In this document: positions 1 to 9,420 of the stretch, one piece after another | How positions within the stretch are numbered: position 1 is the first letter of the stretch | Layout: each line of letters opens with the position of its first letter | DNA from: Bradyrhizobium daqingense | GTDB taxonomy: Bacteria > Pseudomonadota > Alphaproteobacteria > Rhizobiales > Xanthobacteraceae | Assembly (NCBI RefSeq): GCF_021044685.1 | Contig: NZ_CP088014.1 | Location: 6,806,001 to 6,870,000, forward strand | Length of the DNA: 64,000 bases | Direction of reading: 5' to 3' | Made by a program: the position numbers and the translations under genes | Notes under the pieces: model-generated | Told to the model about the DNA's origin: nothing | Databases searched by the model: none | The model's input: only the letters and a program-made list of their open reading frames with translations

Positions 1-387
1 GGCTTCGCCGCGCGCGTCGCCGGCGGCAACATACGCGCCGCGAAGATCGTCGGCCTCGGCGTCAACAAGCTGATCCTGACCATCTGCTTCCTCGCCGGCG
101 GCGCCGCCGGCCTTGCCGGCATGATCCAGGTCGCCGCCGTGCAAGGGCGCACTAATGCCAATCTCGCGGCGGGTTACGGCTTCACCGGCATTCTCGTCGC
201 CTTCCTCGCCCGGCAGAATCCGCTTGCGATCATTCCGGTCGCGATCCTGCTCGGCGGCATCAGCGCCAGCGGCGGCCTGCTGCAACGCCGCCTGGGGCTG
301 CCCGACGCATCCGTGCTGGTGCTCCAGGGCATCATCTTCGTCTTCGTGCTGGCCAGCGATGCGCTTTACGGCCGCATCGGATCCTGA
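1..387 (+). CDS. ABC importer inner-membrane permease, 3' part (BMP/nucleoside type)
   Basis: The frame is open from the first base, so the start lies left of the window; 128 codons remain. It encodes the C-terminal part of a BPD_transp_2 permease of the type that works with BMP-family binding proteins to import nucleosides or purines. The motif GYGFTGILVAFLARQNP is matched by GYGFTAIIVAFLGRLNP in the permease at 7348-8439, showing that the two transporters are paralogous. The next permease starts 13 bases after the stop, so they are co-transcribed. The matching binding-protein gene is not seen and probably lies upstream. Family assignment is firm; the substrate is inferred from neighbours. 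Confidence 0.88.
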   Translation, partial: GFAARVAGGNIRAAKIVGLGVNKLILTICFLAGGAAGLAGMIQVAAVQGRTNANLAAGYGFTGILVAFLARQNPLAIIPVAILLGGISASGGLLQRRLGLPDASVLVLQGIIFVFVLASDALYGRIGS

Positions 388-400
388 AGGGAAAATCCTG

Positions 401-1327
401 ATGGCAGACGGATCGATCGGACTCTGGACCGTCCCGCTGGCCGTGCTCGGCGGCGCCATTCGTGTCTCCACGCCCTTCCTGTTCGTCAGCCTGGGAGAAT
501 GCATCACCGAGCGTTCCGGCCGCATCAATCTCGGCCTCGAAGGCACGCTGGTGATGGGCGCGATGAGCGCCTACGGCATCTCCTATCTCTCGGGATCACC
601 GTGGCTAGGCGTGCTCGCCGCCGGCATCACCGGCGCGCTGCTGGGCGCGCTCCACGCCGGCATCTGCTCGTTGCCGCGCGTCAACGACGTCGCAGTCGGC
701 ATCGCCTTGATGCTGTTCGGCACCGGCCTTGCCTTCTACCTCGGCAAGCCGTTGATCGAACCCACCGCGGCGCGCCTGCCCGCGATCGATTTCGGCTGGT
801 GGAGTGACGTTCCGCAAGTGCGCGCCGCACTGCGCATCAACGTCCTGTTCCTGATCGGCGTCGCGCTCGCGCCGATCCTGTATTGGGCCTTCCGCACCAC
901 GCGCTGGGGCCTCTTGATCCGCACGGCCGGCGAGAGTGCGGACGCCGCGCGCGCGATGGGCCATTCGGTGCTGCTGATCCGGCTGCGCGCGACCATGGTC
1001 GGCGGCTTCCTCGCCGGCATCGGCGGCTCGTTCCTGTCGCTGTTCTATCCCGGCAGCTGGAACGAAGGCCTCTCCTCAGGCCAGGGCATCACCGCGGTCG
1101 CGCTCGTGATCTTCGCGCGCTGGGATCCCCTGCTGTGCCTGTGGGCCTCGCTCGCCTTCGGCGGCGCTGCGGCGCTGGGGCCGGCGCTGCAATCGGTCGG
1201 AATCACCTCCGGCTATCACCTCTTCAACGCTGCGCCCTACATCCTGACGCTGGCGATCATGATCATCACCTGCTCGCCGAAACGCACGCTGACCGGAGCC
1301 CCGGCGGAATTGTCGATCACACGCTAG
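401..1327 (+). CDS. ABC importer inner-membrane permease (BMP/nucleoside type), second subunit
   Basis: 308-residue hydrophobic protein with about eight predicted membrane segments. LGECITERSGRINLGLEGTL near the N-terminus is the hallmark of the second permease of BMP-dependent importers (YufQ/NupQ-like), and the same motif occurs in the paralogue at 8426-9343 (ELVTERSGVLNLGVEGM). The ATG at 401 was chosen because it lies just after the previous stop. Longer open sequence upstream in this frame overlaps the first permease and is out of frame with it. It forms the channel with the preceding gene product; the ATPase is encoded two genes downstream. Confidence 0.9.
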   Translation: MADGSIGLWTVPLAVLGGAIRVSTPFLFVSLGECITERSGRINLGLEGTLVMGAMSAYGISYLSGSPWLGVLAAGITGALLGALHAGICSLPRVNDVAVGIALMLFGTGLAFYLGKPLIEPTAARLPAIDFGWWSDVPQVRAALRINVLFLIGVALAPILYWAFRTTRWGLLIRTAGESADAARAMGHSVLLIRLRATMVGGFLAGIGGSFLSLFYPGSWNEGLSSGQGITAVALVIFARWDPLLCLWASLAFGGAAALGPALQSVGITSGYHLFNAAPYILTLAIMIITCSPKRTLTGAPAELSITR

Positions 1328-1338
1328 AGAGCAACATC

Positions 1339-2022
1339 ATGCCCGAGCGCTACATCAAGTCCGAGCCCTATGCCTGGCCCTATAACGGCGACCTCCGTCC
1401 CGAAAACACCGCGCTCGTCATCATCGACATGCAGACCGATTTCTGCGGGGTCGGCGGCTATGTCGACAAGATGGGCTACGACCTCACACTGACGCGGGCA
1501 CCGATCGAGCCGATCAGGAAGCTACTCGATGTGATGCGCAAGCAGGGCTTCCACATCATCCATACCCGTGAAGGCCACCGCCCCGATCTCTCCGATCTTC
1601 CCGCCAACAAGCGCTGGCGCTCGCGCCAGATCGGCGCCGGCATCGGCGATCCCGGTCCCTGTGGCCGCATCCTGGTGCGTGGCGAACCCGGCTGGGACAT
1701 CATCCCGGAACTCGCCCCGCTGCCGGGCGAGCCGATCATCGACAAACCCGGCAAGGGTTCGTTCTGCGCCACCGACCTGGAGCTGATCCTGCGGGTGCGC
1801 GGTATCGACAACATCATCCTCACGGGGATCACCACCGACGTCTGCGTTCACACCACCATGCGCGAGGCCAACGATCGCGGCTTCGAATGCGTGCTGCTGC
1901 ACGATTGCTGCGGTGCGACCGACAAGAGCAACCACGACCATGCGCTGAAGATGATCAAGATGCAGGGTGGCGTGTTCGGCGCGGTCTCGACCTCCGACGC
2001 CATCATTGGAGCGATTTCGTGA
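1339..2022 (+). CDS. biuH: Cysteine hydrolase of the isochorismatase fold, probable biuret amidohydrolase
   Basis: 227-residue cytosolic hydrolase. Visible catalytic triad: D30 (IIDMQTDF), K136 (IIDKPGKGSF) and C169 (TTDVCVHTT). From memory, the characterised biuret hydrolase of Rhizobium leguminosarum uses D36, K142 and C175 with Q215 as a specificity residue. All four align here with a constant offset of six (Q209 in KMQGGVFG), and long blocks such as the region around residues 72-124 look nearly identical. It would convert biuret to allophanate and ammonia. It sits between the permease and ATPase genes of an importer, with a 4-base GTGA overlap to the ATPase, so uptake and hydrolysis are probably coupled. 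A different ureide substrate remains possible. Confidence 0.78.
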   Translation: MPERYIKSEPYAWPYNGDLRPENTALVIIDMQTDFCGVGGYVDKMGYDLTLTRAPIEPIRKLLDVMRKQGFHIIHTREGHRPDLSDLPANKRWRSRQIGAGIGDPGPCGRILVRGEPGWDIIPELAPLPGEPIIDKPGKGSFCATDLELILRVRGIDNIILTGITTDVCVHTTMREANDRGFECVLLHDCCGATDKSNHDHALKMIKMQGGVFGAVSTSDAIIGAIS

Positions 2023-3551
2023 TCATTGGCGAAACACCGCCGCCGTCCGGCGCGTTCGGCGTCGATGCCATCGCCATGACGATGCGCTTCGGCGACTTCC
2101 TGGCACTCGACAATGTCGAGCTGAAGGTGCGGCCAGGCTCGTTTCACGCGCTGCTCGGCGAGAACGGTGCCGGCAAGTCGACCCTCGTCAAATGCATCAT
2201 GGGATATTATCACGCAACCGAGGGCGACATTCTCGTCGGTGGCCGCGAGCAGGCGATCGCCAATCCGAAGGACGCTCACGCGCTCGGCCTCGGCATGGTC
2301 TACCAGCACTTCACCCTGGTGCCGGCAATGACGGTCGCCGAAAATCTCGTGTTGGCGCGCGACGACGTGCCCGCGGTGGTGAACTGGCCGAAGGAGATGA
2401 AGGAGCTCGAGGCGTTCCTGGGCCGGATGCCTTTCAAGGTGCCGCTCGGCGCGAAGGTCTCCGACATTTCCGCAGGCGAACGGCAGAAGTGCGAAATCCT
2501 CAAGCAGCTCTATCTGAAGCGCCGCTTCCTGATCCTGGACGAGCCGACCTCGGTGCTGACTCCGGCGGAAGCCGACGAGGTGCTCGGCATGCTCCGCGAC
2601 ATGGTTGTCAGGGGCGAGCTGACCATCCTGATGATCACGCACAAGTTCCGCGAGGTCATGGCCTTCGCCGACGACGTCACCATTCTGCGCCGCGGCAAGC
2701 TCGCCGGTCACGGCAAGGTCGCCGAGCTCACTCCCGATGCGATGGCGCGCACCATGATCGGTGCCGAGGAGCTGACGGTGCAGCCGCCGCGCACCGGCGA
2801 GACGGGTCAAGCCAGGCTCGAGCTGCAGAAGCTCCGCGCGCTCGACGATGCCGGTGCCGTCGCCGTCCATGACGTTTCGCTCACTGTGCGCGCCGGCGAG
2901 ATCGTCGGCATCGCCGGCGTCTCCGGCAACGGCCAACGCCAACTTGTCGAGGTGCTGGCCGGCCAGCGCGAGGCCGAAAGCGGCGAGATCTGTGTGGCCG
3001 GCGATCCCTACAGCGCCAGCCGCGAGGAGATGCGGCGCCACAAGATGTCGCTGCTGCCCGAGGAGCCGTTGAAGAACGCCTGCGTCGGCGGCATGAGCGT
3101 TGCCGACAACATCGCCTTCCGCGAATTTGACCGCGCGCCCTTCGCCAGCGGCGGCTGGTGGCTCAATCGCGGCGCCTTCCGCGACGACGCCAGGACCAAG
3201 ATCGCCCAGTACAAGATCAAGACCCGCACGCCTGATACCCCGATCTCTGCGCTGTCGGGCGGCAATGTCCAGCGCGCCGTGCTGGCCCGCGAGCTCGCGG
3301 GTGACGTCGAGGTGCTGATCGCAGCCAATCCCTGCTTCGGCCTCGACTTCGCGGCGGTCGCGCAGATCCACGCCGAGATCATGGCCGCGCGCAACCGCGG
3401 CGCGGCGGTGCTGCTGGTCAGCGAGGATCTCGACGAATTGCTCGAGCTATCCGACCGGCTGGTGGTGATGTTCCACGGCGAATTCGTGTATGAAGCACGG
3501 ACCAGCGAAGCCGACCTCACCGTGGTCGGCCGGCACATGGCGGGACATTGA
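2019..3551 (+). CDS. ABC importer ATP-binding protein with two nucleotide-binding domains
   Basis: 510 residues. The first ATPase domain has Walker A GENGAGKST, a signature region ISAGERQKCEILKQL and Walker B LILDEPTSVLTP. The second has a degenerate P-loop (GVSGNGQRQLVE), signature LSGGNVQRAVLAREL and a Walker B-like segment lacking the usual DEP (AANPCFGLD). This asymmetric layout is typical of sugar/nucleoside-type ATPases (RbsA/YufO-like). The start is taken as GTG at 2019, which overlaps the biuH stop; ATGs at 2074 and 2080 are alternatives. It energises the two permeases encoded just upstream. Confidence 0.9.
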   Translation: MIIGETPPPSGAFGVDAIAMTMRFGDFLALDNVELKVRPGSFHALLGENGAGKSTLVKCIMGYYHATEGDILVGGREQAIANPKDAHALGLGMVYQHFTLVPAMTVAENLVLARDDVPAVVNWPKEMKELEAFLGRMPFKVPLGAKVSDISAGERQKCEILKQLYLKRRFLILDEPTSVLTPAEADEVLGMLRDMVVRGELTILMITHKFREVMAFADDVTILRRGKLAGHGKVAELTPDAMARTMIGAEELTVQPPRTGETGQARLELQKLRALDDAGAVAVHDVSLTVRAGEIVGIAGVSGNGQRQLVEVLAGQREAESGEICVAGDPYSASREEMRRHKMSLLPEEPLKNACVGGMSVADNIAFREFDRAPFASGGWWLNRGAFRDDARTKIAQYKIKTRTPDTPISALSGGNVQRAVLARELAGDVEVLIAANPCFGLDFAAVAQIHAEIMAARNRGAAVLLVSEDLDELLELSDRLVVMFHGEFVYEARTSEADLTVVGRHMAGH

Positions 3552-3564
3552 GCGTGGAGGAGCT

Positions 3565-4050
3565 ATGGACGGCGCATCCGAGCGGGACGAGCACTTCCTG
3601 CGCCTGTCCTTCGCGGTCGCCCGCCGCTCCCTCACCCATGGCAATCATCCCTTCGGCTGCGTCGTCGTCGATGCGGATGGCAAGGTGCTGATCGAGACCG
3701 AGAACGGCTACATGCCGGATCACGACGGCACAGCGCATGCCGAGCGCCTGGCCGCGACCCAGGCCTGCCGCTCGCTTGGCCGCGAGCTGTTGGCGAAGGC
3801 GACGCTCTATTCCTCTGCCGAGCCCTGCGCGATGTGCGCCGGCGCGATCTACTGGGCCGGCATCGGCCGCGTGGTCTACGGACTCAGCGAACACCGCCTG
3901 CGCGGCATCACGGGTAACCATCCGGACAATCCAACGCTCGATCTTCCCTGCCGCGAAGTCTTTGCCAGCGGGCAGCGGCCGACTGAAGTTGTCGGACCAT
4001 TGCTCGAGGACGAGGCCGAAGCGCTGCACGACGGCGCGTGGACGAAGTAA
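3565..4050 (+). CDS. Zinc-dependent nucleobase deaminase, guanine-deaminase-like
   Basis: 161 residues of the cytidine-deaminase fold. Zinc ligands and catalytic Glu are visible: H58-A-E60 and P87-C88-A-M-C91, with the following GAIYWAGIGRVVYG typical of guanine and tRNA-type deaminases. It has no N-terminal extension like TadA, and the context (importer plus purine degradation genes nearby) favours a free base such as guanine, giving xanthine for the dehydrogenase at 12.1-15.7 kb. The ATG at 3565 follows the strong ribosome site GGAGGAG. It is the last gene of the first transporter operon. Confidence 0.82.
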   Translation: MDGASERDEHFLRLSFAVARRSLTHGNHPFGCVVVDADGKVLIETENGYMPDHDGTAHAERLAATQACRSLGRELLAKATLYSSAEPCAMCAGAIYWAGIGRVVYGLSEHRLRGITGNHPDNPTLDLPCREVFASGQRPTEVVGPLLEDEAEALHDGAWTK

Positions 4051-4065
4051 CAGTACATCCTGCGA

Positions 4066-4098
4066 GATGACGCCGCGGAGGGTTGACGCGGCGTCATC
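4066..4098. terminator. Bidirectional hairpin between convergent genes
   Basis: A perfect 12-base inverted repeat (GATGACGCCGCG / CGCGGCGTCATC) with a 9-base loop lies between the deaminase stop and the end of the convergent outer-membrane protein gene. There is no T tract, so it may act by structure alone or as a 3'-end stabiliser. Confidence 0.55.
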
Positions 4099-4121
4099 GT
4101 CATCTGAAGAGCGTAGGGTGG

Positions 4122-5225
4122 TTAGAACTTCACGGTGATGCCTGAGTAGAGCGAGGACTCGGTGCAGGCGCCGGTGCTCACCCTCCCGCCACCGACAGGC
4201 GTGGTGCAGCCGACAGCGAGGTTGTGATCGAGGCCGAACTTGTTCTGCCAGTAGCGGTAGGCAACCCAGACGTCCACGAAGTGGGAGTATTTGTCTCCCC
4301 AAGCTGCCTTCGAGGCATCGAAGGTCAGACGGATGGGTTCCGAGTTCAGCTCGACGGCCGTGTTGTACACTCCATTTGCCGGGCTGTAAGGAAGCGGCTC
4401 GGTGTCAGTCCCCTTCTTGCCATACCAGCCGGCGCGGCCGCTGATCGAGAAATACTGCATGTTCGGCGGCAGGAAGCCGAGGTCCATGTAGTAATTGACC
4501 TCGACGGCCCAGGTCGGCTTGAACGACGTGTTGCCGTCCGCAAGACACGTCACGCCGGGAACGCCCGGACCGAACAGGCCGCATTGGCTGAAGGAGTTGT
4601 GGTTGGCGAACTCCCAATAGACCAGCGGCGCAACGTTGATGTAGCCCTTGTAGGGCAGGTCGAACGCGAATTGCAGGCCGCCCACGACGTCGCGCTTGGC
4701 AGCCCCGAAATATCTGTTCTCGGTATTGGCATCCATGCCGACCTCGAACGAGATGTTGCGTAGCGGGCCCATCGTGAAGGCCTTGGTGTTGAAGAGTTCA
4801 TTCCAGCCGAACGTCGAGCGGAACAGGCCATAAATTTCGGTCGCACCGGCGCAGGATGCCGGCGCGCCGAAGATCGTGCCCGCATTGGTGCAGGGGCCTG
4901 CCGGGTCATTGTGATCCGACTTGAACATCGAGATGGTGAAGAAGTTCGTGCCGTACGCCCAGAGGTCGAAATGGGTGAACGAATAGACCTGCTTGGTGGT
5001 CTTGCTGTCGATCGAACCATCCGGCCGGAATGACCACGCGCCCGGCTGCGACGCGTCGAAGATGTACGAGAAAGTGACGCGGTTATCGATCACCAGGAAG
5101 AACGGAAGGTCAGCCGCCTTCTTGGCCGCCTTGACCGGCAGGTCCGCCGCATGACCTAGGCCACCGGCGGCCAGCGTAGCAAATGACAGCGCCGCTGCTG
5201 CCATTGCCGTGTAACGAAACGACAT
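4122..5225 (-). CDS. Outer-membrane beta-barrel protein, possible nucleoside channel
   Basis: 367 residues with a signal peptide (MSFRYTAMAAAALSFATLA..., cleavage near GHAADLPVKA) and alternating aromatic strand patterns ending in a C-terminal Phe (GITVKF), as expected for a BAM substrate. The mature start ADLPVKA is common to Bradyrhizobium porin-like proteins. Size, aromatic strand motifs and position between two nucleoside-type importers suggest a Tsx-like channel for purines or nucleosides. That is inference, as no diagnostic Tsx motif was confirmed. The ATG at 5225 was chosen because the signal peptide begins there. Confidence 0.72.
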   Translation of the reverse strand: MSFRYTAMAAAALSFATLAAGGLGHAADLPVKAAKKAADLPFFLVIDNRVTFSYIFDASQPGAWSFRPDGSIDSKTTKQVYSFTHFDLWAYGTNFFTISMFKSDHNDPAGPCTNAGTIFGAPASCAGATEIYGLFRSTFGWNELFNTKAFTMGPLRNISFEVGMDANTENRYFGAAKRDVVGGLQFAFDLPYKGYINVAPLVYWEFANHNSFSQCGLFGPGVPGVTCLADGNTSFKPTWAVEVNYYMDLGFLPPNMQYFSISGRAGWYGKKGTDTEPLPYSPANGVYNTAVELNSEPIRLTFDASKAAWGDKYSHFVDVWVAYRYWQNKFGLDHNLAVGCTTPVGGGRVSTGACTESSLYSGITVKF

Positions 5226-5774
5226 CCTGAATACCCCCAAGTCACGTAGGAATGAGAACGAGCCGTGGGTGCGACATTTGCGCCGATCTCCCGGGGCGAG
5301 AAGCCTCAACTTTTCACATGGCGTGCTGCTTGTTGCGGCAGGACGCCGCGCGTCACGGCGGAGATCGCAGCTTCCCCATACGCAGCGAATGCGCGAGCCT
5401 GGGATCGCTGTTGCCGAACACTCTGGATTGTTTCTATTCGGATTTTCTGATTGCGCCGCTAGGCGACGCCGAGGCGCGGGAGCGGTCGTGGCTGGCGCGC
5501 TGCACGTGATGGACGAACCGACGCGTCATTGCTCAACATGACGTCAGCGCTGCACAGCAGGTTCCGATTTGGCTTGAACCGTCACAAATTTGCAACAGAC
5601 ACCGCCTGCAAGCGGACTGTTTCCTTTGACCAGAGTGCCGTTCACCGCTCCACGCACTCGGAATCCACAACATCCTATTGAGCCAGTCGCCTGCCGAAGC
5701 GTTGAGCAAGGGATGATGCTTTTTCACATCTTACGCGACGGCTCAAACTGGCTCACTATTGAGGCACTTCATTC
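5226..5774. promoter_or_regulatory. Divergent intergenic region between barrel protein and second importer
   Basis: About 550 bases without a credible gene; the short open frames here have no ribosome site or recognisable product. It must hold the promoters of the outer-membrane protein (leftward) and of the second importer operon (rightward). No clear sigma-70 boxes or operator palindrome were identified by eye. Confidence 0.5.
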
Positions 5775-7364
5775 ATGCCAGCGCATCAGCGAATGTCAGA
5801 TCAGACGCCTTCCGGCCTGCATTCCAGCGAGCCCCCTCTACTTCAGACGATCGGGCTGACCAAGCGCTATGGTGATTTCCTCGCCAATGATTCCGTCGAC
5901 ATCGAGATCCGGCCGAAGGAGATCCACGCTTTGCTGGGCGAGAATGGTGCCGGCAAGTCGACGCTCGTCAAGGCGATCTACGGATTGATCCAGCCCAGCG
6001 CCGGCGAGATTCGCTGGCAGGGCGAACGCATCGTGCTGTCCGGCCCCGCCGACGCGCGAAGCCGCGGTATCGGCATGGTGTTCCAGCATTTCTCGCTATT
6101 CGACAACCTGACCGTCGCCGAGAACGTCGCACTCGGCCTCGACGGAAGAGAGTCCTTCAAGGACATGTCGGCGCGGCTGGAGCGGGTGTCGAAGGCCTAT
6201 GGCCTGCCGCTCGATCCCAAACGCGAGGTCTGGCAATTGTCGGTCGGGGAGCGCCAGCGCATCGAGATCGTCCGCGCGCTGATGCAGGATCCGAAATTCC
6301 TGATCCTGGACGAGCCCACCGCGGTGCTGACGCCGCAGGAAGCCGACCAGCTCTTCATCGTTCTGGAACGCCTCAAGGCTGAAGGCCGCGCCGTCCTCTA
6401 TATCAGCCACAAGCTGGAGGAGGTGAAGCGCCTCTGCGACACCGCCACGATCCTGCGCGGCGGCAGGAAGGTCGAGAGCTGCAATCCCCGGCGCGAGACC
6501 GCTGCGTCGCTCGCGCGCATGATGGTCGGCAGCGAGATCAAGGACGTGAAGGCCGCATCCGGTCGCAAGACCACGGTGCCGCGGCTCGTCGTCAACGATC
6601 TCTCGCTGGCGCCCGCCGAGGCGCATGGCGTATGGCTCGAACACATTTCGTTCGAGCTGAAGGGTGGCGAGATCCTCGGCATCGCCGGCGTTGCCGGCAA
6701 CGGGCAGGACGAGCTGTTCGCCGCGCTCTCCGGCGAGCGCCTGTCGAAGGATCCGGGCACCATCGTGATCGAGGGCATCGCCGCAGGCCATCTCTCGATC
6801 ACGCAGCGGCGCAAGCTGGGCGCCGCCTTCGTTCCCGAGGAGCGTCTCGGCCACGGCACGGTGCCGCGCATGAGGCTGTCGGAGAACGCACTGCTCACGG
6901 GCCATGCGGCCAGCGGCATGGTCCATCACGGCTTCATCGACACAGCAACCACGCTGAAGACCGTCGACCGCGCAACCGAAACGTTCGACGTGCGCAAGGC
7001 AAGGCGCGATCCGGAGGCAGCGTCCCTTTCCGGCGGAAACTTGCAGAAATTCATCGTGGGACGCGAGATCCTGCGCAACCCGGGAGTGCTGGTGGTGAGC
7101 CAGCCCACCTGGGGCGTCGACGCCGGCGCCGCCGCCGTCATCCGCCAGGCGCTGCTTGATCTCGCAACCGCAGGCGCCGCGGTGCTCGTCACCAGCCAGG
7201 ACCTGGACGAACTCGCGGAGATCGCCGACCGCATCGCCGTGATGTTCCACGGCCGGCTCTCGGCACCGCTCGCAGCGGGCGAAGCAAGCCGCGAGAAGCT
7301 CGGCCTTCTCATGGGTGGCAGCAGCCTGGAGCCGAGGGAGGCCGCGCATGCAGTTGGTGCTTGA
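5775..7364 (+). CDS. ABC importer ATP-binding protein, second nucleoside-type transporter
   Basis: 529 residues with two ATPase domains. The first has Walker A GENGAGKST, signature LSVGERQRIEIVRAL and Walker B LILDEPTAVLTP. The second has a degenerate P-loop GVAGNGQDELFAAL and signature LSGGNLQKFIVGREI. It is a clear paralogue of the ATPase at 2019-3551. The ATG at 5775 has TTGAGG about ten bases upstream; ATG 5793 is an in-frame alternative. It overlaps the following permease by 17 bases, marking the start of a four-gene transporter operon. Confidence 0.9.
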   Translation: MPAHQRMSDQTPSGLHSSEPPLLQTIGLTKRYGDFLANDSVDIEIRPKEIHALLGENGAGKSTLVKAIYGLIQPSAGEIRWQGERIVLSGPADARSRGIGMVFQHFSLFDNLTVAENVALGLDGRESFKDMSARLERVSKAYGLPLDPKREVWQLSVGERQRIEIVRALMQDPKFLILDEPTAVLTPQEADQLFIVLERLKAEGRAVLYISHKLEEVKRLCDTATILRGGRKVESCNPRRETAASLARMMVGSEIKDVKAASGRKTTVPRLVVNDLSLAPAEAHGVWLEHISFELKGGEILGIAGVAGNGQDELFAALSGERLSKDPGTIVIEGIAAGHLSITQRRKLGAAFVPEERLGHGTVPRMRLSENALLTGHAASGMVHHGFIDTATTLKTVDRATETFDVRKARRDPEAASLSGGNLQKFIVGREILRNPGVLVVSQPTWGVDAGAAAVIRQALLDLATAGAAVLVTSQDLDELAEIADRIAVMFHGRLSAPLAAGEASREKLGLLMGGSSLEPREAAHAVGA

Positions 7365-8439
7365 GAAGCGCGCCGAGCGCTCCAACACGGTCGCGCTGAT
7401 CTCTCCGCTGATCGCGATCGGCCTCACGATCGCGACCATGGTCATCCTGTTCGCGATCCTCGGCAAGAATCCTCTGCTCGCTCTTCATGCCTATTTCATC
7501 GCACCTTTGACCGACGGTTATTCGCTCCAGGAGATCGCCGTGAAGGCGACACCGCTGGTGATGATCGCGATCGGGCTCTCGCTCTGCTATCTCGCCAACG
7601 CCTGGAATATCGGCGCCGAGGGTCAATTCCTGATCGGCGCCGTCGCCGGAAGCTGGATCGCGGTGAAGACGCAGGGCACCGATGCCGGGGCCTGGGTCCT
7701 CCCCGCCATGCTCGTGCTCGCGGCCGCCGCAGGCGCGCTCTATGCGCTGATACCTGCAATCTGCAAGGTCAAGTTCGGCGCCAGCGAGATCCTGACCAGC
7801 CTGATGCTGGTCTATGTCGCCGATCTCCTGCTCGACTATCTCGTGCGCGGCCCCTGGCGCGATCCGCACGGCTTCAACTTCCCGACCACCGCGGAGTTCG
7901 ATCCGGTGGCCACGGTCCCGCTGTTGATCGAAGGCGGCCGGCTGCATCTCGGCGCCATCATCTCCCTGCTCGTCGTCGCAGCAGCGGCGATCCTGCTCGG
8001 ACGTACCATCAAGGGTTTTGAGATCCGCGTCGTCGGCGCCGCCCCGCGTGCAGCACGGTTCGGCGGGTTCAATGCCGATCAGCTCGTCATCCTGACCTTC
8101 GCGGTCTCGGGCGCGCTGGCGGGCCTCGCAGGCATCATTGAGGTCGCGGGTCCCGTCGGGCATCTCCAGCCCGGCATCTCGCCCGGCTACGGCTTCACCG
8201 CGATCATCGTGGCCTTCCTCGGCCGGCTGAACCCGCTTGGAATACTAATTGCTGGCCTTTTCCTCGCACTGACCTTTATCGGCGGCGAGCAGGCGCAGAT
8301 CGCCATGAAGATTCCGTTGGACGTCACCAAGGTGTTTCAGGGCATTCTGCTTTTCTACGTGCTCGCCTGCGATTCTCTCATCCTGTACCGCTTCAAGCTG
8401 GAGTCCTCCAATCGACAGGTGTCCCGTGGCGCTGGTTGA
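7348..8439 (+). CDS. ABC importer permease, second nucleoside-type transporter, subunit 1
   Basis: 363 residues, strongly hydrophobic, BPD_transp_2 family. It contains NAWNIGAEGQFLIGAVAGSW (the usual NxGxEGQ motif of the larger permease) and GYGFTAIIVAFLGRLNP near the end, as in the partial permease at 1-387. The ATG at 7348 is preceded by GAGGGAGG. It overlaps the genes on both sides, indicating translational coupling. It pairs with the permease at 8426-9343. Confidence 0.9.
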   Translation: MQLVLEKRAERSNTVALISPLIAIGLTIATMVILFAILGKNPLLALHAYFIAPLTDGYSLQEIAVKATPLVMIAIGLSLCYLANAWNIGAEGQFLIGAVAGSWIAVKTQGTDAGAWVLPAMLVLAAAAGALYALIPAICKVKFGASEILTSLMLVYVADLLLDYLVRGPWRDPHGFNFPTTAEFDPVATVPLLIEGGRLHLGAIISLLVVAAAAILLGRTIKGFEIRVVGAAPRAARFGGFNADQLVILTFAVSGALAGLAGIIEVAGPVGHLQPGISPGYGFTAIIVAFLGRLNPLGILIAGLFLALTFIGGEQAQIAMKIPLDVTKVFQGILLFYVLACDSLILYRFKLESSNRQVSRGAG

Positions 8440-9343
8440 GGCCATCATCCTCGCGGTGCTCGCCGCCTCGACGCCGCTGCTGATTGCGGCAACCGGCGAA
8501 CTCGTGACCGAGCGGTCCGGCGTGCTCAATCTCGGCGTCGAGGGCATGATGATCGTCGGCGCGGCCTGCGGCTTTGCCGGCGCCTGGCTGACCGGATCCA
8601 TCTTCATCGGGGCGCTGTTCGGCATCGTCGCGGGCATGCTGATGTCGCTCGTCTTCGCGCTGATGACGCTCGGGCTCGCCGTCAATCAGGTCGCAACGGG
8701 TCTCGCGCTGACCATCCTCGGCATCGGACTCTCCGGCCTGATCGGCGCCAGCTTCGTCGGTGAGCGCATCACGCCTGCCGCGCGTCTCGCCATTCCCGGC
8801 CTCACCGACATCCCCCTGGTCGGCCGGGTGCTGTTTGGTGAGGACGGTTTCGTCTATTTCTCCATCGCACTCCTCGTCGGCGTCTGGTGGTTCCTGTACC
8901 GCACGCGCGCGGGACTGATCCTGCGCGCCTGCGGTGACAATCATGTCTCCGCGCATGCACTCGGCTATCCCGTACTGCGTATCCGCACATTCGCCGTGAT
9001 GTTCGGCGGCGCCTGCGCGGGTCTTGCGGGCGCCTATCTTCCGCTCGCTTATACGCCGTTCTTCATTCCCGGCATGACCGCAGGCCGCGGCTGGATCGCC
9101 TTGGCGCTGGTGGTGTTCTCGTCCTGGCGACCGGGCCGCCTCGTCGTCGGCGCCTATCTCTTCGGCGCAGTGACGATCCTGCAATTGCACGCCCAGGGCT
9201 GGGGCGTCGGCATTCCCTCGCAGTTCATGTCTGCGCTACCTTATCTCGCAACCATCATCGTGCTGGTCCTTATCTCCCGCGCGCGCACCGGCGGCTCGAC
9301 CGCGCCGGCCGCGCTCGGCACGGTGTTCGTGCCTGACCGCTGA
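8426..9343 (+). CDS. ABC importer permease, second nucleoside-type transporter, subunit 2
   Basis: 305-residue membrane protein starting with GTG and overlapping the preceding permease by 14 bases. ELVTERSGVLNLGVEGMM near the N-terminus defines the smaller permease of BMP-dependent importers. It is paralogous to the gene at 401-1327. Eight or so hydrophobic segments are evident. It completes the membrane channel of this importer; the binding protein follows 77 bases downstream. Confidence 0.9.
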   Translation: MALVEAIILAVLAASTPLLIAATGELVTERSGVLNLGVEGMMIVGAACGFAGAWLTGSIFIGALFGIVAGMLMSLVFALMTLGLAVNQVATGLALTILGIGLSGLIGASFVGERITPAARLAIPGLTDIPLVGRVLFGEDGFVYFSIALLVGVWWFLYRTRAGLILRACGDNHVSAHALGYPVLRIRTFAVMFGGACAGLAGAYLPLAYTPFFIPGMTAGRGWIALALVVFSSWRPGRLVVGAYLFGAVTILQLHAQGWGVGIPSQFMSALPYLATIIVLVLISRARTGGSTAPAALGTVFVPDR

Positions 9344-9420
9344 GTTTCATTTCAGCAGCGTGCGCGATGGGGCGCGCACGTTGCGGATCGTGGCTTTCCC
9401 CTGATGTTTGGAGATTGACG

